A stretch of 64,000 nt of DNA, from assembly GCA_011800155.1 (NCBI GenBank), contig CM022369.1, positions 1,984,001 through 2,048,000 on the forward strand, read 5' to 3'. The stretch is from Flammulina velutipes (lineage: Eukaryota; Basidiomycota; Agaricomycetes; Agaricales; Physalacriaceae). The stretch's first letter is position 1. The number at the start of each line of letters is the position of its first letter. Positions 10,697 to 22,108 of the stretch are shown piece by piece. The position numbers and the translations under genes were made by a program. The notes under the pieces are model-generated. The model was not told the DNA's origin. It did not search any database and saw only the letters and a program-made list of their open reading frames with translations.

Positions 10697-12813
10697 ATGT
10701 CCATGGATGATTCACACTCCAAGTAAGACGATAATTGCTACAGTTGACTATATGCTTATTGCTAGTTCTTCCGCGGACTGGCGCGAAAAATACAATGAAG
10801 TGATTATTGGTGGTATCCAGATCGAAAACACAAACTTACCCACTCACAGGTCGCGGACATGCTGGCAGAGACCCGCGCCGAGTTGGATGATTTCCATCAT
10901 GCTAGCAAGGAATTGGAGGCAGAACTGGAGGCAGAGCTCTCGAGGACGGAGAAGGCTCAGCAGGACTTGAAGATCAAGGTGGAAAAGGCTGAAATGGAGC
11001 GAGATGAATGGAAGGTGCGTTCGACCACTTCACTCGCCACAATACCTTCTCACATTCATCTTCAGCACAAATTCATGTCGCTTCAAACTAATCACAACAC
11101 GACTACTGCATCTCTACAACGCGAACTCGACAGACTACGACAGGAGCATCAGCGAATCAAAGTGCAACTCAGAGAGCTCGAGATGGGCAACGACGACTTG
11201 GAACGAACGGAACGAGCGGTATCATCAAGCTTGGCAGACGCAGAAGCCAAATATTCACGAGCGCTAGAGGAGAAAATATTGCTTGAGCACGAACTATTGG
11301 ACAAAGCCAATCTGGAAGAGCAATGCCAGCGCTTCAAGGATGAGTTGCGAGGTGTGTTGCCATTGATGTGCACGAGCCATTCGCTAATCATATTTCAGAT
11401 GCCAATGTTGAAATATCCATACTAAAGGACCAAGTCACTGCAGCACAGGCCTCCCCTTCCAACCAAACATTTACCACTCATTCTTCATCTCAAAGCACGC
11501 CTACTGTCTCGAACGACGATTTGTTCAACACGACAATATCTGGAGATGAGGACCTTCGACTTGGAGATCTTGGCCCGAGCAGTGACAGTCTCACTGAGGC
11601 ACCGACCGGTGACGAAGATGAGACGCCTCGCAAACCCTCACGTTCCACAGCTCATTCTGCCATACTCCAAAGATCAGGAATTCGCCCTCCTCTATCTAGT
11701 CCTCATACACCACCCAATGGCATCCCTAGGTCTTCCACCCTGCCATCCTCTTATTCTCCATCTACCAGACCGACTCCGAGTCGCTCGACTATCGCTCGTG
11801 CCCCATCAACAGCCAGCACGACGACCACCGTTAGCACTGCGTCCAGGAGCAAAGGTGTCCAGATGGTATCCGAAATGCGAGCACGGGTGAAGACACTGGA
11901 GCAGAAGATACACACTCGCGTACCTCGATTACGGATGGGAAGCATGACTACTCGCAACGGGAATGGCTTGGGCGCATCGACTTTGGGTAGCAACAACTCC
12001 CCCATTACTCCGACATTCACAAAGTCGGTCATGAGCCGCTCTAGTTGGGAAAACCCTCTTTCACGCAAAAGTTCAGAATCCAAACGGAGCGTTGATAGCG
12101 ATAAGGATAAGAAAGAGCCAAAGACAGAGGGTTGGGTACTCATCATGGAAGATTCTCCTTCGCCTCAACGAGATGACAAAGCGCGGAGACGGCTCTCTAG
12201 TCCCTCACGGTCCACTCCGTATACGCGGTCTACTCCTCCCATATCCTCGTCACCCACCTTCCGATCCAGTAAATTCACCTCCACCTCCTCTGGCGGACTG
12301 AAACGCCCCCAGTCCAGACTTTCTGCTACGAGCACTTCGACAACACTTAGCTCCGCGTCCGTATCCAGACCATCCACCCCCACATTCCTTCCACTTCCAT
12401 CTGCTGGGATGTACTCTGGTGTATCGAGCGGCAAACGCTCTACAGGCCCAGGGGCTTCTACAACTCTCGCGCAACCCAAACGTTCCTCGCTAGGGGCAAG
12501 CACAGCGGCTATGCCACCGCCTAGCGAAGTTCCACGACGTCCGACATCTGCATTCGTTGGGCGGTCCAAGAGTCCCACAACTGAAGGAGGAAAACCGCTT
12601 CCTAATTTGCCTTCTGGGCTGCCGATGAATGTCACCATGCGCAGCGGCACAAGACTACCGACGAGTTCAAGCACTTTATCACAGAGTCGGATTGGGCGCC
12701 CCAGCGGAGGGGGTGCAACTCGACGAAAGAGTGTTGACATTGCTGAAAGTGATACCACGCTGAGGGTTAGCGATTTGCGTCCACGTTCTGGTAGCTCTGC
12801 AGGCTTCAAATAG
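10697..12813 (+). CDS. nudE: Nuclear distribution protein NudE homologue
   Basis: Scaffold that links LIS1 to dynein for nuclear migration and spindle work. The start exon MSMDDSHSN joins SSADWREKYNEVADMLAETR and then AELDDFHHASKELEAELEAE, the conserved NUDE N-terminal coiled coil that binds LIS1. The coiled coil continues to about residue 190 through TEKAQQDLKIKVEKAEMERD and EEQCQRFKDELRDANVEISI. The remaining roughly 450 residues are Ser/Thr/Pro-rich and disordered, with many TP/SP sites, as in fungal NudE tails. Introns at about 10721-10766, 10801-10850, 11014-11066 and 11351-11398 have good splice signals. A second in-frame ATG (10703) follows the first. Confidence 0.88.
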
Positions 12814-13249
12814 ATTGTTTAGTCCATCTCCGTAATTATGTGTGTTCTACCCATAACTTTATTTCCTCCTCTCTATTCTTTTTGACGGATACCACCAGAT
12901 GTATTTTTTACGATCTTTACTTGTTTACATAGCTCTTCCTACATACCACAATTCTCTGCTAAGACTCGGTGAAATACTTCTGCAGGCACTTTATAATACA
13001 TCTCGTATTAGTTTGACCTTGATGTTGTTGTTCATAGATCTATACTTAATAGTATATTAGTAGACACGACTGTAATGGTGCATGGTAACCTTAGGAATGT
13101 ACTCTGATAAAAGTCAATGATTAGAACATCTGTACGTATGTAACTATATGCTTATGAGATATCCAGAAAATCAATGCAATAGGAAATCTGAACACGACAG
13201 AAGGAGGTGAGTCGACCAAAATGGAAATTCGTCCTTCTTCACAACTACC
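12814..13249. other. Intergenic, nudE 3' end to CET1
   Basis: A 436 bp AT-rich stretch holding the nudE 3' UTR and the CET1 upstream region. No ORF, RNA gene or repeat stands out. Confidence 0.5.
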
Positions 13250-14350
13250 ATGTACGCTTCTGGCACGCCACCCCACAAGCGACAACGACGCGACTCGAGT
13301 GCAGCATCAACTTCTAATGGCGCGCCTAAACTACCTCCACTATCACTATCGATACTGGGTGTCGAACCAATGGACGAGTTCATAAAAGAAATCGCAGATT
13401 TCATCCACCACATGGTCATGAATAAACCAAACATCCAAGGGAACATCGAAGTAGAAGCAAAGATAGGAATATTAAGAGAATCGTTCAATGGTCCTCGGCT
13501 TGTTCTACCTGTTCTCGTCGAAACTAGTGCGTATCTACGTCGCGTTTTCCAGGACGCAGCTAACGTTGTTGCTCACAGTCTTAACTCCCAATTCCATGCC
13601 GAATGGCGTAGGATGTGCATTTGAATCCAACATGACTGCTGTGCGCCCTTTTCTCTCCTTCTTAGCCTTGAAGCTCAAAGTGGCATACTAGGCCCAACAC
13701 AAACATTTTAATACACTTCTCAATAATCTCAAGATGAATTCGGACTCGAAACCATCCCCTGTCGACTATACACACTCCTACCTCATCGACACTTTTTATC
13801 CAACGGAAAATAGAGAAAAAGTTCGCGTGACTCGCGACGAAAAGACCAAGGCCGTCGTAGAATGTATACGCAAGATCAAACTGGGTGACCTAAACATATA
13901 CTCACCGAAACGCTCTGCGGATTGGAGAGTATCGGTGAACTACGAAGTGACGGGTATGTCGCGTTCAGCTGGAAGAAGTTAGATCTGATATTCTTGTATA
14001 GAACCCCATCCAGTAGGATCCTCTTCAATGTCGAGGAGAAAGGATCGACTGAGTTACACACATGAAGAGTTCAAGATTGATCTGACGCAGGTTACCAAAA
14101 CCTCTGCCAACGAACCGGTACGTGTTCATTCAGTCGTGTGTATGAATCGATCTAATACGCATCCAAGGTTGAAGTTCTGCACGAGCTTGAGCTTGAAATC
14201 ATGCGCTCGGATCTTCTTATTTCGACTGCTGCTCGCCGCGGTGACCCCAATGTGTCTGAACACGAGCGGTCGGCGTTCGACGAGCTAATACGAGCATTCG
14301 TCAACAACGCTCGTATTCTGGTGCGGAATTCTGTTGATAGTTGGCAATAG
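13250..14350 (+). CDS. CET1: mRNA-capping 5'-triphosphatase, beta subunit
   Basis: Fungal metal-dependent triphosphatase of the tunnel (TTM) family that removes the gamma phosphate of nascent mRNA before capping. The start MYASGTPPHKRQRRDSSAAS is disordered and basic. The catalytic tunnel strand is NIQGNIEVEAKIGILRES, with the metal-binding ExE pair (EVEAKIG). QHKHFNTLLNNLKM, VRVTRDEKTKAVVECIRKIK, DWRVSVNYEV, RRKDRLSYTHEEFKIDLTQV and VEVLHELELEIMRSDLLI are further family landmarks; the last two carry the C-terminal ExE. It ends RNSVDSWQ. Short introns fall near 13529, 13639, 13954 and 14119. An upstream out-of-frame ATG at 13221 starts a different frame and could act as a short uORF. Confidence 0.9.
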
Positions 14351-14701
14351 TAATAGATCGCAGTTAGACGTGGGCTTGCCGACGGTGTGTTTGTAGCTTT
14401 ATCTGCTGTATTGGTGTGTAATTTATGAGTGGCCGATGCTGTCCTATCTAGGCCAAGAGAAATCGTGCAATTGAAAGCCGTAATATGTGGTGTTCTGTGG
14501 TGCTGCGCGTTTCATCGACATTACCGAATTTCGAAATAACTTTCCCGGATGCTTGTCCGAAACGTCTGGGAATGGATCGTGGCGATACACTCCTGTGCAG
14601 GTCTCTTCCTTCCCGCAGTCTCGCTACTTAAATAACCAACTCATATTGTATCCCTCTTTGACCTTAGTACCTCATCTTAGCCTTCGCCAACCTTGTCAAC
14701 C
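14351..14701. other. Intergenic, CET1 3' end to membrane-protein gene
   Basis: A 351 bp stretch with the CET1 3' UTR and the promoter of the following gene. A pyrimidine-rich run precedes the next ATG, as is common in basidiomycete promoters. Nothing else is visible. Confidence 0.45.
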
Positions 14702-15658
14702 ATGGCTCTCAACCAGCATTCTGGGCCGAGTACTTTGAGCACTGGAGCAATAATTGGCATTGTTGGTGCCGTCATCGTAATGGTCGTCATCATCGCCTGC
14801 ATAGTCTCCTTCGCTGTAAAATGGGCCAGAAGACGCCGCAGAGAAGCACACCGTGCGAGGAGCAGACAATTTTTGAATCCAACCTTCGATGTGCGGGATT
14901 TGGTCGAAGAACCTTGGGCGCATGATGACTCCAAAGGGGATGAACTACCACTTTTCAACCCATACCACAACTCCGGATCTAGCTCCAAGCTGGAGACTAC
15001 CCAGTTTCCAGTTAACGATGGGCGTTATTCTCCTCTGCCATTCTCCGACGATTATCGCGACGACCGTCAAAGATCGTACTCTTCTTCATCCATGGACACT
15101 CCTGGGCCAATGGTGGTGGATTATCCGTCTGCTCCTTTCATGCGAGAAGTTAAGCTTCCATCGACGATACCGCTCAGTAGCAGTCGCTCCCCATCTCCCA
15201 AACCACTAGCTCCGTTGATCATTCCCACTGCGCAAGTTGTATCCCCTGATATTTATGCGGCCGTGCATCCCGTTGCCACCATGGAAACACCAACATCGGC
15301 AATGTCTGCTGCGAGCTCGGAATCCATGTACTCACAGGCAAGCGCACTGACTGCGCGACAACATCAACTGCATCGGAACGAGTCCCCTCCTCCTCCCGTT
15401 CCACCCCTCCCCTTAGGCGTAACTCCACGTCCGCTTCCTGTGCTTCCAAAAATACCAGATGATGTTATCCGTCGGGTACAAGAAGCTGCGTTCGAGGAGG
15501 AAACAGACTTGAACAGGGCTCCGACGAAGTATATCGCCAGCCTGGTGAAGGGTCGCGCCCAACGGGCAAGCAAGAACGACCTGTCACGTTCGGGCACCAC
15601 TGTCTCGAGGATTGAGCGAGCCGACTCGATCGAAAGCGCGAACGGAGGAGGATACTAA
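14702..15658 (+). CDS. Single-pass membrane protein with a proline-rich cytosolic tail
   Basis: Family not recognised. An intronless 318-residue frame starts MALNQHSGPSTLSTG in a good context (AACCATGG); an earlier in-frame TTG is not needed. Residues about 16-39 (AIIGIVGAVIVMVVIIACIV, then SFAV) form one strong transmembrane helix, followed at once by the stop-transfer patch KWARRRRR. The short N-terminus without a signal peptide and the basic side after the helix suggest an outside-in, signal-anchor topology with a tail of about 275 residues in the cytosol. That tail is rich in Ser/Pro and has polyproline runs (SPPPPVPPLPLG, RPLPVLPKIP) that could bind SH3 or EVH1 domains. The layout resembles fungal plasma-membrane sensor or tethering proteins, but no homology is claimed. 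Confidence 0.75.
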   Translation: MALNQHSGPSTLSTGAIIGIVGAVIVMVVIIACIVSFAVKWARRRRREAHRARSRQFLNPTFDVRDLVEEPWAHDDSKGDELPLFNPYHNSGSSSKLETTQFPVNDGRYSPLPFSDDYRDDRQRSYSSSSMDTPGPMVVDYPSAPFMREVKLPSTIPLSSSRSPSPKPLAPLIIPTAQVVSPDIYAAVHPVATMETPTSAMSAASSESMYSQASALTARQHQLHRNESPPPPVPPLPLGVTPRPLPVLPKIPDDVIRRVQEAAFEEETDLNRAPTKYIASLVKGRAQRASKNDLSRSGTTVSRIERADSIESANGGGY

Positions 15659-15766
15659 TATTGTCGTGAATGCTTGTTGTGTGCCATAATATAGAGTATT
15701 CATCCATGATATAGTTGTTTTGCTGTTGTACATCAGTGTAATGAAATGAGACCGACGAAACCGACA

Positions 15767-17278
15767 TCAATCGACAATTCCCAACGCCTCTCGTCTGCTT
15801 TTCGACTTGGGATCATAGAATGGTCGCTCCCCGAGACTTACGACACGATTGCCTTGGCGTAGAGCGTGCGCATAGTCGTTTCTTGATGCCAATTAGCTAG
15901 TGTGTTCAGATATATAAGCCACGAAAACATACGTGGCGGTGTGGAATGTCGAACGATTGTCCCAGATGGCTACATCATTCTTGGACCATCGGTAGCGCAC
16001 CTACCAATACCTCAGTAAGACGTAGGTGACAGAAGGGAGATGCTACCTGAAGATCATGGTTCTCAGATACGTGTCGCGCAAGGTAGTCCAAGACGTAGTC
16101 TGATTCGTCTTGATTGAGTTCAACGATCCGTTTCGTGAAACTACAGATTCTTTTAGAAGAAAATGCAATTGAAGACAGTGAGACTGCACCTTTTGTTTAC
16201 GAACAAGCCTTTGAAGCCTGTGACCGGGTTCGTACGAATAACAGGGCTGTGGAAACGATTTTACTACGCGAGGACATCAAGAGCAAACAAGGACGCACTG
16301 AGTGGCGGTCAGATCACTGCCATAGTTATCAGGAGCGCCCCGCGGGTCCTGGATGGGTTTGTTGCGCAGTTTGGCATACTTTTCATGACGTCAATATCCT
16401 GGAACGTATATGATCAGGTAATCTGACCTCGACGAAGAAGTCAGCATTGTGTATGGCATGGAGCCCTTCCAAAAATTTCTGGAAATGGGGAGATAGTTTA
16501 TCGTAGGCTTCGTATGCGCTATAGAGGGACATGTTTTAAAGACGATGAAGGAATATGAGGACTTTAGTATCCCACCTTGCCCACTAGAATGGAGCTCGTG
16601 AGAAGATGAGAATTATTCACGGTACAGCACGTACCAGAGTGTCACCGCCCACTTGATACATAACTTCAGCCATGAGAATTTACACATGTGCAATCGTCAA
16701 TCACCTGAGGGTAACGTGTGCATCTTGAGAATCTGCGAGAAGCGATCAATATCTTGTCACCCGTGGCTAGAGGCAGAGTAGACGTACCGCATAATCGGAA
16801 GGGATTCGTTCGAAGGTGATATCAGCGTGCCAGCCAGTGCTTGCTCGAGCGCTTCTGTAGAGTCCAGCTCGTGCAATCCCTCTGTGGAAGTGACGGGTGA
16901 GAGAATAATTTGTAAAGCAAGCAAGGTGACGGACTCTGCACTTGAGATTACGCTGACATCTTTACCAAGCTCGGGAACATCTTCTGAGATGGGATGGATA
17001 TGTAAGCCGGACGTCTCAGGGTTTCCAGACAATCTGCCCAAGCGGGTTGCCAGTTTCTTCTGCTGAGAGACAGTGATATCCTGGTCAGTGAAAAACACGA
17101 CGCCTCGATGGCTGACGAGAGTAGCCAGATCCTTTATTTTAGTGTCATCGTCCAAGAAAGCGGAGAGTTGCGTCTCCTTGGAGTGGAATCGCGTGCCGAT
17201 GTGAGTAGTCTTATCGTAGTTGGGGAAGGAAGCGAGAGAACCAAGGATATCGACGGTAGTAGTGGGAGCCTTGACCAT
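15767..17278 (-). CDS. TauD/TfdA-family 2-oxoglutarate dioxygenase
   Basis: Predicted Fe(II)/2-oxoglutarate-dependent oxygenase of the alpha-ketoglutarate sulfonate dioxygenase group. The start is the ATG at 17278 (MVKAPTTTVDILGSLASF). Landmarks are LATLVSHRGVVFFTDQDITV, LGRLSGNPETSGLHIHPI, STGWHADITFERIPSDYAIL (H-x-D iron ligands), AYEAYDKLSPHFQKFLEGLH, HPVIRTNPVTGFKGLFVN, and SKNDVAIWDNRSTFHTAT with the distal His. The C-terminal strand is NRVVSLGERPFYDPKSKSRR. At least eight short introns are present. The junction after GKDVSVIS is uncertain: the conserved frame GIARAGLYRSARASTGWHAD resumes after an acceptor ending ACAGAG or CACAG. The substrate may be taurine, another sulfonate or an aryl acid, and cannot be told from sequence. 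Confidence 0.85.
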
Positions 17279-17561
17279 TGTGTTTGTGGGGAATTCCGGG
17301 TGACTGCTGAGTGATTTATATGATGATCTATATGCAAATTCTAAATAAGATGTCGTTATCAGCACATCATACAAGATAGACTCAGATAGGAAGGACCAAG
17401 TAATCCAAACGAGGGCCTAGTCTCTTCGTATGAGAGGTGATAAAGCCTGAGATAGTGCGACCAGGAAAGTCACAAGAGCAGAGCAGCAAACAAAGTCTAT
17501 TTTTTTTGAGGGGTGCTTGTTGACAATTGATAGTTTATTTCAAGGATCTCCGCGCTCCGCC

Positions 17562-19006
17562 ATGCCGTCTTCGTTCTTCCCGACATGGTTTTCGGATGTA
17601 ATTCGTCGTGGAAGACGAACCGACAAACAGAAGTGTCATGATCATGATGGCCAGAAGGAAGAGACAAACACTCATTGCGGGTTACCGGAGCCCCCCAACG
17701 TGACATCGACCGTCCCAAGCGACTGGAAATATATATCTGAAGGTGGCGCGACCGCTGTCTTCTCGTACATCGGACCACACCATAACATCTTCAACGGGAC
17801 AGTCTTACGCTTGCGAAAGTCCGGCTCTGTGTCCAATAGCGAGAAAGACGATCCGTCCATTGCGTTCCAAAACCAATGCATCTCTCGACTCATTCCATCC
17901 ATCCATCTTGCCAATCTACGACCAGTACACGTCACTACTATTTGGCTGGTTGAATTCGCTCGTTTTCACGAGAAGCATCGACCAGCACAACGGAGATCAC
18001 TGGCTGGAATTGACACAGCTAGGACGCACGCCGTCGTGGCCAATGACTTGGTAGGCAGCTCTCCACTTGTTGTCGAAATTAAGGTAAGCTATCTTGTTTT
18101 CTTGAGGCAGACGTCTCTGATAACAATATACAGCCCAAATGGTCCTTCATGCCTAATCCTCGATATCTGTCAGATAAGTCGCGTCTCGCGAAACAGAACT
18201 CCTGTCGATTCTGTATGCACGCAAGGACGAAACATAACGCCGGAAAAACTGTGGCACTGCACTACTGTCCCCTGGACCTATTCTCATCTGACCGCGACCG
18301 TTTAAGAAAGGCCTTGCATTCGCTATTTGACGATTGGTTGGAGACAGATGGCCACATCAACAATTTGAAGCTGTTCGTACACGGCCAAAAAATCGGTCCC
18401 AAGCATGTGAGTCCTACCAGTTACTAGTCATACTGATTTTATACTGAATAATAGCTACAGCGTTTCTCAATGACTGAAGGACCTGACACGTCCACTGATA
18501 ATCTTCGCATCGCCTTTTCAGAAGCTCTTATCCCCTCGCTTATCGACTCTCCTGTGCTTGGGTTGTTAAAGAGACATCAGCGGACACTTGATAGCATGGA
18601 CATTGAAGGCCTCTGTCAACTGTGGAAACAGATATCTCCGAACACCGACTTCGCATCGGACCTGTACGCATGTGAACCAACACAGAGAGAATGGTCGACC
18701 TTCTTCGACGCGTATGAAGCCCAGGACTATCCAACCACAAGATCAGATCTACGCCACCACATCTTGGCGTACCTTCTGTCTGCCACACTGAAAGACTGCT
18801 CTGTCATGATTCGTCTGAACCTTCTCGACGTCGACTCTCCAGGGCAGTCTGTCAATCATGCAAACATCACTATCATCGACCTCGATCCGAAGAATATGGC
18901 TAAGTTTTCAAAGTGGCGAGAGTTGGATGAGATTATTGTCCAGACATACATTGATACTCCATTATCAGAAAGGAAATCGTGTGTGGACTCGGATATTTGG
19001 GAATGA
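17562..19006 (+). CDS. IPK1: Inositol-pentakisphosphate 2-kinase
   Basis: Makes inositol hexakisphosphate (phytate) by phosphorylating the 2-position of IP5; InsP6 supports mRNA export. The ATG at 17562 gives MPSSFFPTWFSDVIRRGRRT. The N-lobe signature is DWKYISEGGATAVFSYIG followed by FNGTVLRLRKS. After an intron (about 18083-18133) comes the EIKPKW motif and the zinc-site region QNSCRFCMHARTKH typical of the family. ALHYCPLDLFSSDRDRLRKA and a later VMIRLNLLD...IIDLDPKNMAKFSKW segment carry the catalytic IDLD. A second intron sits at about 18408-18453. The C-terminus after KRWRELDEII is short. It is convergent with the GNAT gene, with stops 111 bp apart. Confidence 0.87.
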
Positions 19007-19117
19007 AAACTATGCTTTTGATTTATACGCATGCGAAAGTCGGTTCTTGGGCTCACGTAGTTGTGGTATGATCATACAACCAGGCAGCGCGCACCTCAGG
19101 TCCCTTTTACGGTGTCG

Positions 19118-20034
19118 CTAGTTCTTAGCCCAGAAGCTGCGCAGAGAGTCAGTGATGTTAAGTTTGAGAGCGAACTCTACGGACAGTTCATGCTCTGGCA
19201 ACGTCTTGTAGAAGAAGGTTCCTGTGACGAGTCGCTGATTTCGAGGAGAGATTGCGTACTGAGGGATCTTGCCCAACTACGAGTGCTAGAGTTACAGTGC
19301 ACATCATGTTCCACGCGTAACGAAAGTACTCACCTCGACGTACCCCAATTTAAGATACATCTTCTCGGCTGGGCTTCCTGTTTCCGTGTCAAGCATCCTG
19401 AATCATCCTCAGGAATTTGCATACACTGATATCTTGAACTCACAACAAAGTTCGTTTCTGTTCTAGAGCGATTGCTTCGAGTTTCTCTATTATCGATCGA
19501 GCAATACCGCTTGATCCTTATCAATTTGATATGTTCAGACTCATTGAAGGGTACATACCGCCTTCTATAGTTGGGAGAAACCATCAGTTTTTCGATAGCA
19601 CCATAGAAAGGCCCTATAGATGCAATGTTGATATGTTGAATGGACTTTACGCGCATTGACCTTACCGGTCTGAGAGAAGTGAATTGATAGGCTACCGTAG
19701 CCTTCCGAACCTCAGTTTAATCATGAGGGGTGGTCAAAAGAATTCAAGACTCACCGGCTAGTTCTCCATCTCCTTTTCCATTATTCGTCGTTGATAGAAC
19801 ATAAACAATCCATCTTGCACCATTGCGGACACCGCTATCCGTCGCGCCACTAGGACTAGATGCGGTTTCCTCCCCACGCTGAGTCCACCACTGTGTAATT
19901 GCATCTTTATCCCAGGGTCGAGTGAATGTAGCGATTGTGTGGTCGGTCTGCATGCAGTCTATCTGGATGTCGGCAAACGAGGGAAGTCGTGAGCTATCCC
20001 GTTCGTGGTCATAAACACAAATGCGTAGCGACAT
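19118..20034 (-). CDS. GNAT-family N-acetyltransferase
   Basis: Predicted acetyl-CoA-dependent acyltransferase of unknown substrate. The start ATG at 20034 gives MSLRICVYDHERDSSRLPSF and then IQIDCMQTDHTIATFTRPWD, typical of a fungal GNAT subgroup. The acetyl-CoA pyrophosphate loop is NYRRRGIARSIIEKLEAIAL (R-R-G-I-A). It is followed by LLMLDTETGSPAEKMYLKLG and YVELGKIPQYAISPRNQRLV, then GTFFYKTLPEH. Translation ends RSFWAKN-stop at 19118-19120. About five introns of 45-60 nt are required, three with clear junctions near 19272-19345, 19390-19465 and 19510-19560. Upstream in-frame codons extend further but lack homology, so the internal ATG was chosen. Confidence 0.82.
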
Positions 20035-20445
20035 GATAAGGGAGAAGAAAAGTGGTTGCGGTTCTCGTAAGTACCTTGACAGTCGGCGCCTTGCGCGAGA
20101 TCGCGCAATGTATGGTGTCATGCATCAGAGCAGCATATTATACGGAGGCCAAGTGTATTTATGCCAGCAGCCAAAGTAACCAGTGTGCTCATCATAGACC
20201 CAGAGAACGGCCCAAAGACACGTAGATAGCAATTCGAGATAATGATATTGTAGCTTGTGGTGGATGAAATCAACGTGGTCCACACAGTGAGTAGTTTGAT
20301 AGACAGAACAGGGAGAGAACTATTACAGAGCGTTGGAGACATCGAAAACGGCGGGGACAATGGACAAGTACATGATGGTTAGAGGTCAAAGTATAATGTC
20401 TGACGTAACAATCACTGCTTGGTTTCTTACCACCATCTTGCTCAA
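20035..20445. other. Divergent intergenic region, GNAT and ESS2
   Basis: A 411 bp stretch between divergent start codons containing the upstream regions of both genes. Small ORFs here have no recognisable content and no repeat is seen. Confidence 0.45.
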
Positions 20446-22084
20446 ATGTCGTCCCAAGTGTCGGGCTCAAGCTCGGTGCCGCAAAAGTCTCTTAATAGCC
20501 AGATCGTACTCGAAGAGGACCAATATACAGCAGCGCTGTCACGCATCATTGCGAGAGACTTCTTTCCCTCGTTGGTACACTTGGACGCCACCAACGAATA
20601 CCTTTCGGCACTGGACACTCGGGATCCCCATTTAATAAGTGCATCCATCCGCCGCATAGAAGAAATCAACGCGACACCCCTTGTTAATCCACGACGACGT
20701 CCTATCCCACAGACACCCTCAGAAACACCATACGCTTTAGGCGGTGCGCCTTACGACACCCCATCTGCTACTCCTCGACATCCAGATGAGCCTCTCAGAA
20801 AGAAAGCTCGCTACGATGATTCCCTATCGTTGGACACGTTCCAAGCCCGGTATACCTCAGAAGATAACTCTAGTTTCACGGACATCCTAGAAAGCGAGAA
20901 CCAGTCGCGAAAGGAGAGGTGGGCATGGGCATGGGAGGCTCAGCAGAAGGTGGAACGGAAACAACAATTGGTTGGCGAAGCGCGGGAGCGGTTGCTGCTT
21001 GAAGGACCTTCGGACAGCAGCTCCCGGCCTGGAGTGAGGGAGAAATTCTCGATTGAACCTCCCAATCCGACTGCAGGGCTCATCGAAGCTGGTGGCGGGA
21101 CTGCTGATAGAGGAGAGGAATTAGTGAAGGAGGAAGACACCCACAAGCAAGTCTCTGTCGTCCCAGGTGATACGGACAAGCAACTAGATGTAATGGCACC
21201 CCCACCCCCACCTCGGCATAATGGAATGGATGGGTGGAACTTCAAGGTAAGCATTCTCAATTATGTCGCTATCCTTACTAAACCCGCACAGACTCGCAAC
21301 TCGTTAATGTTCTCGCCCGACGCCGACGAGTCGCCGTACTACAAACACCGACCTATCGAACAAAATCCTGCAGACTCAAGATCGCTCAACCTAGGTAGCA
21401 CACGATTACCTGAGCAGGATGATACTACGTCGACGTCCCACTCAATATCAGAACCACCTAGCCCCACTCGAAGTAGGATAAACGCTGCTATACAGGGTAC
21501 ACCATGTACGCATCTATTTGATGCTTACTGTCCCGTCACTAATTCAATGCTTAGATCGACCGCGCTCTCCGACCTCCAACACTTTCAAACTAGTACCAAA
21601 TCTGCCATCTCCAACAGCGTCAGAATTAGGACCAGAGGCTGTGAAGCAGTTGATGACTTGGGGAACACTCAACGCCACGCCTCGAATTATCTCGCAAAGT
21701 GATGATATCATCTTACCACCACCCAGCACTCCCTTCCACCTTCCACCGCCATCCAAACGCGAGCAGATATCCCATAAATTGTCCAACAATGCTTCGAAGA
21801 GTTTACGCACAAAGGCTGGTCTAATGGGACTTAATCGTACGCCTGGAGTAGGCACTCCGGCGGCAAGGAAGAGAGGAGGTATGCTTCCACCTTCGACACC
21901 TAGGAAGGCCGAAGCGGCTGGAAATTTGACACCGGCGGCGAAGAGGCTCTTGGATCGGACGGCTATGGGGGCGCTTGCTTCAAGAAGGGCGGAGGCGATG
22001 GAAAGGACGGCTGGTTGGACTAGTCAGCAGAGAGAGAAGGATCTGAAGCAGGTTCGCTGGACTCCTACACCAGGAATGCGTTGA
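20446..22084 (+). CDS. ESS2: Spliceosome-associated protein ESS2 (DGCR14/ES2 family)
   Basis: Nuclear protein of the late catalytic spliceosome. It begins MSSQVSGSSSVPQKSLNSQI and has the family signature LEEDQYTAALSRIIARDFFP followed by SLVHLDATNEYLSALDTRDP. Other conserved parts are LDTFQARYTSEDNSSFTDIL, RKERWAWAWEAQQKVERKQQ, WNFKTRNSLMFSPDADESPY (across an intron at about 21247-21291), and VKQLMTWGTLNATPRIISQS. The C-terminal RTPGVGTPAARKRGG and LTPAAKRLLDRTAMG end in VRWTPTPGMR. A second intron is at about 21497-21554. The family is complete along its length. Its stop lies only 24 bp from the stop of the opposing NIP30 gene. Confidence 0.92.
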
Positions 22085-22108
22085 GGTATTACATAGAACA
22101 GTGTATTT

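Noticed and set aside
12165..12809. 214-codon minus-strand ORF opposite nudE
   Set aside because: Antisense shadow of the Ser/Pro-rich tail; no domain.
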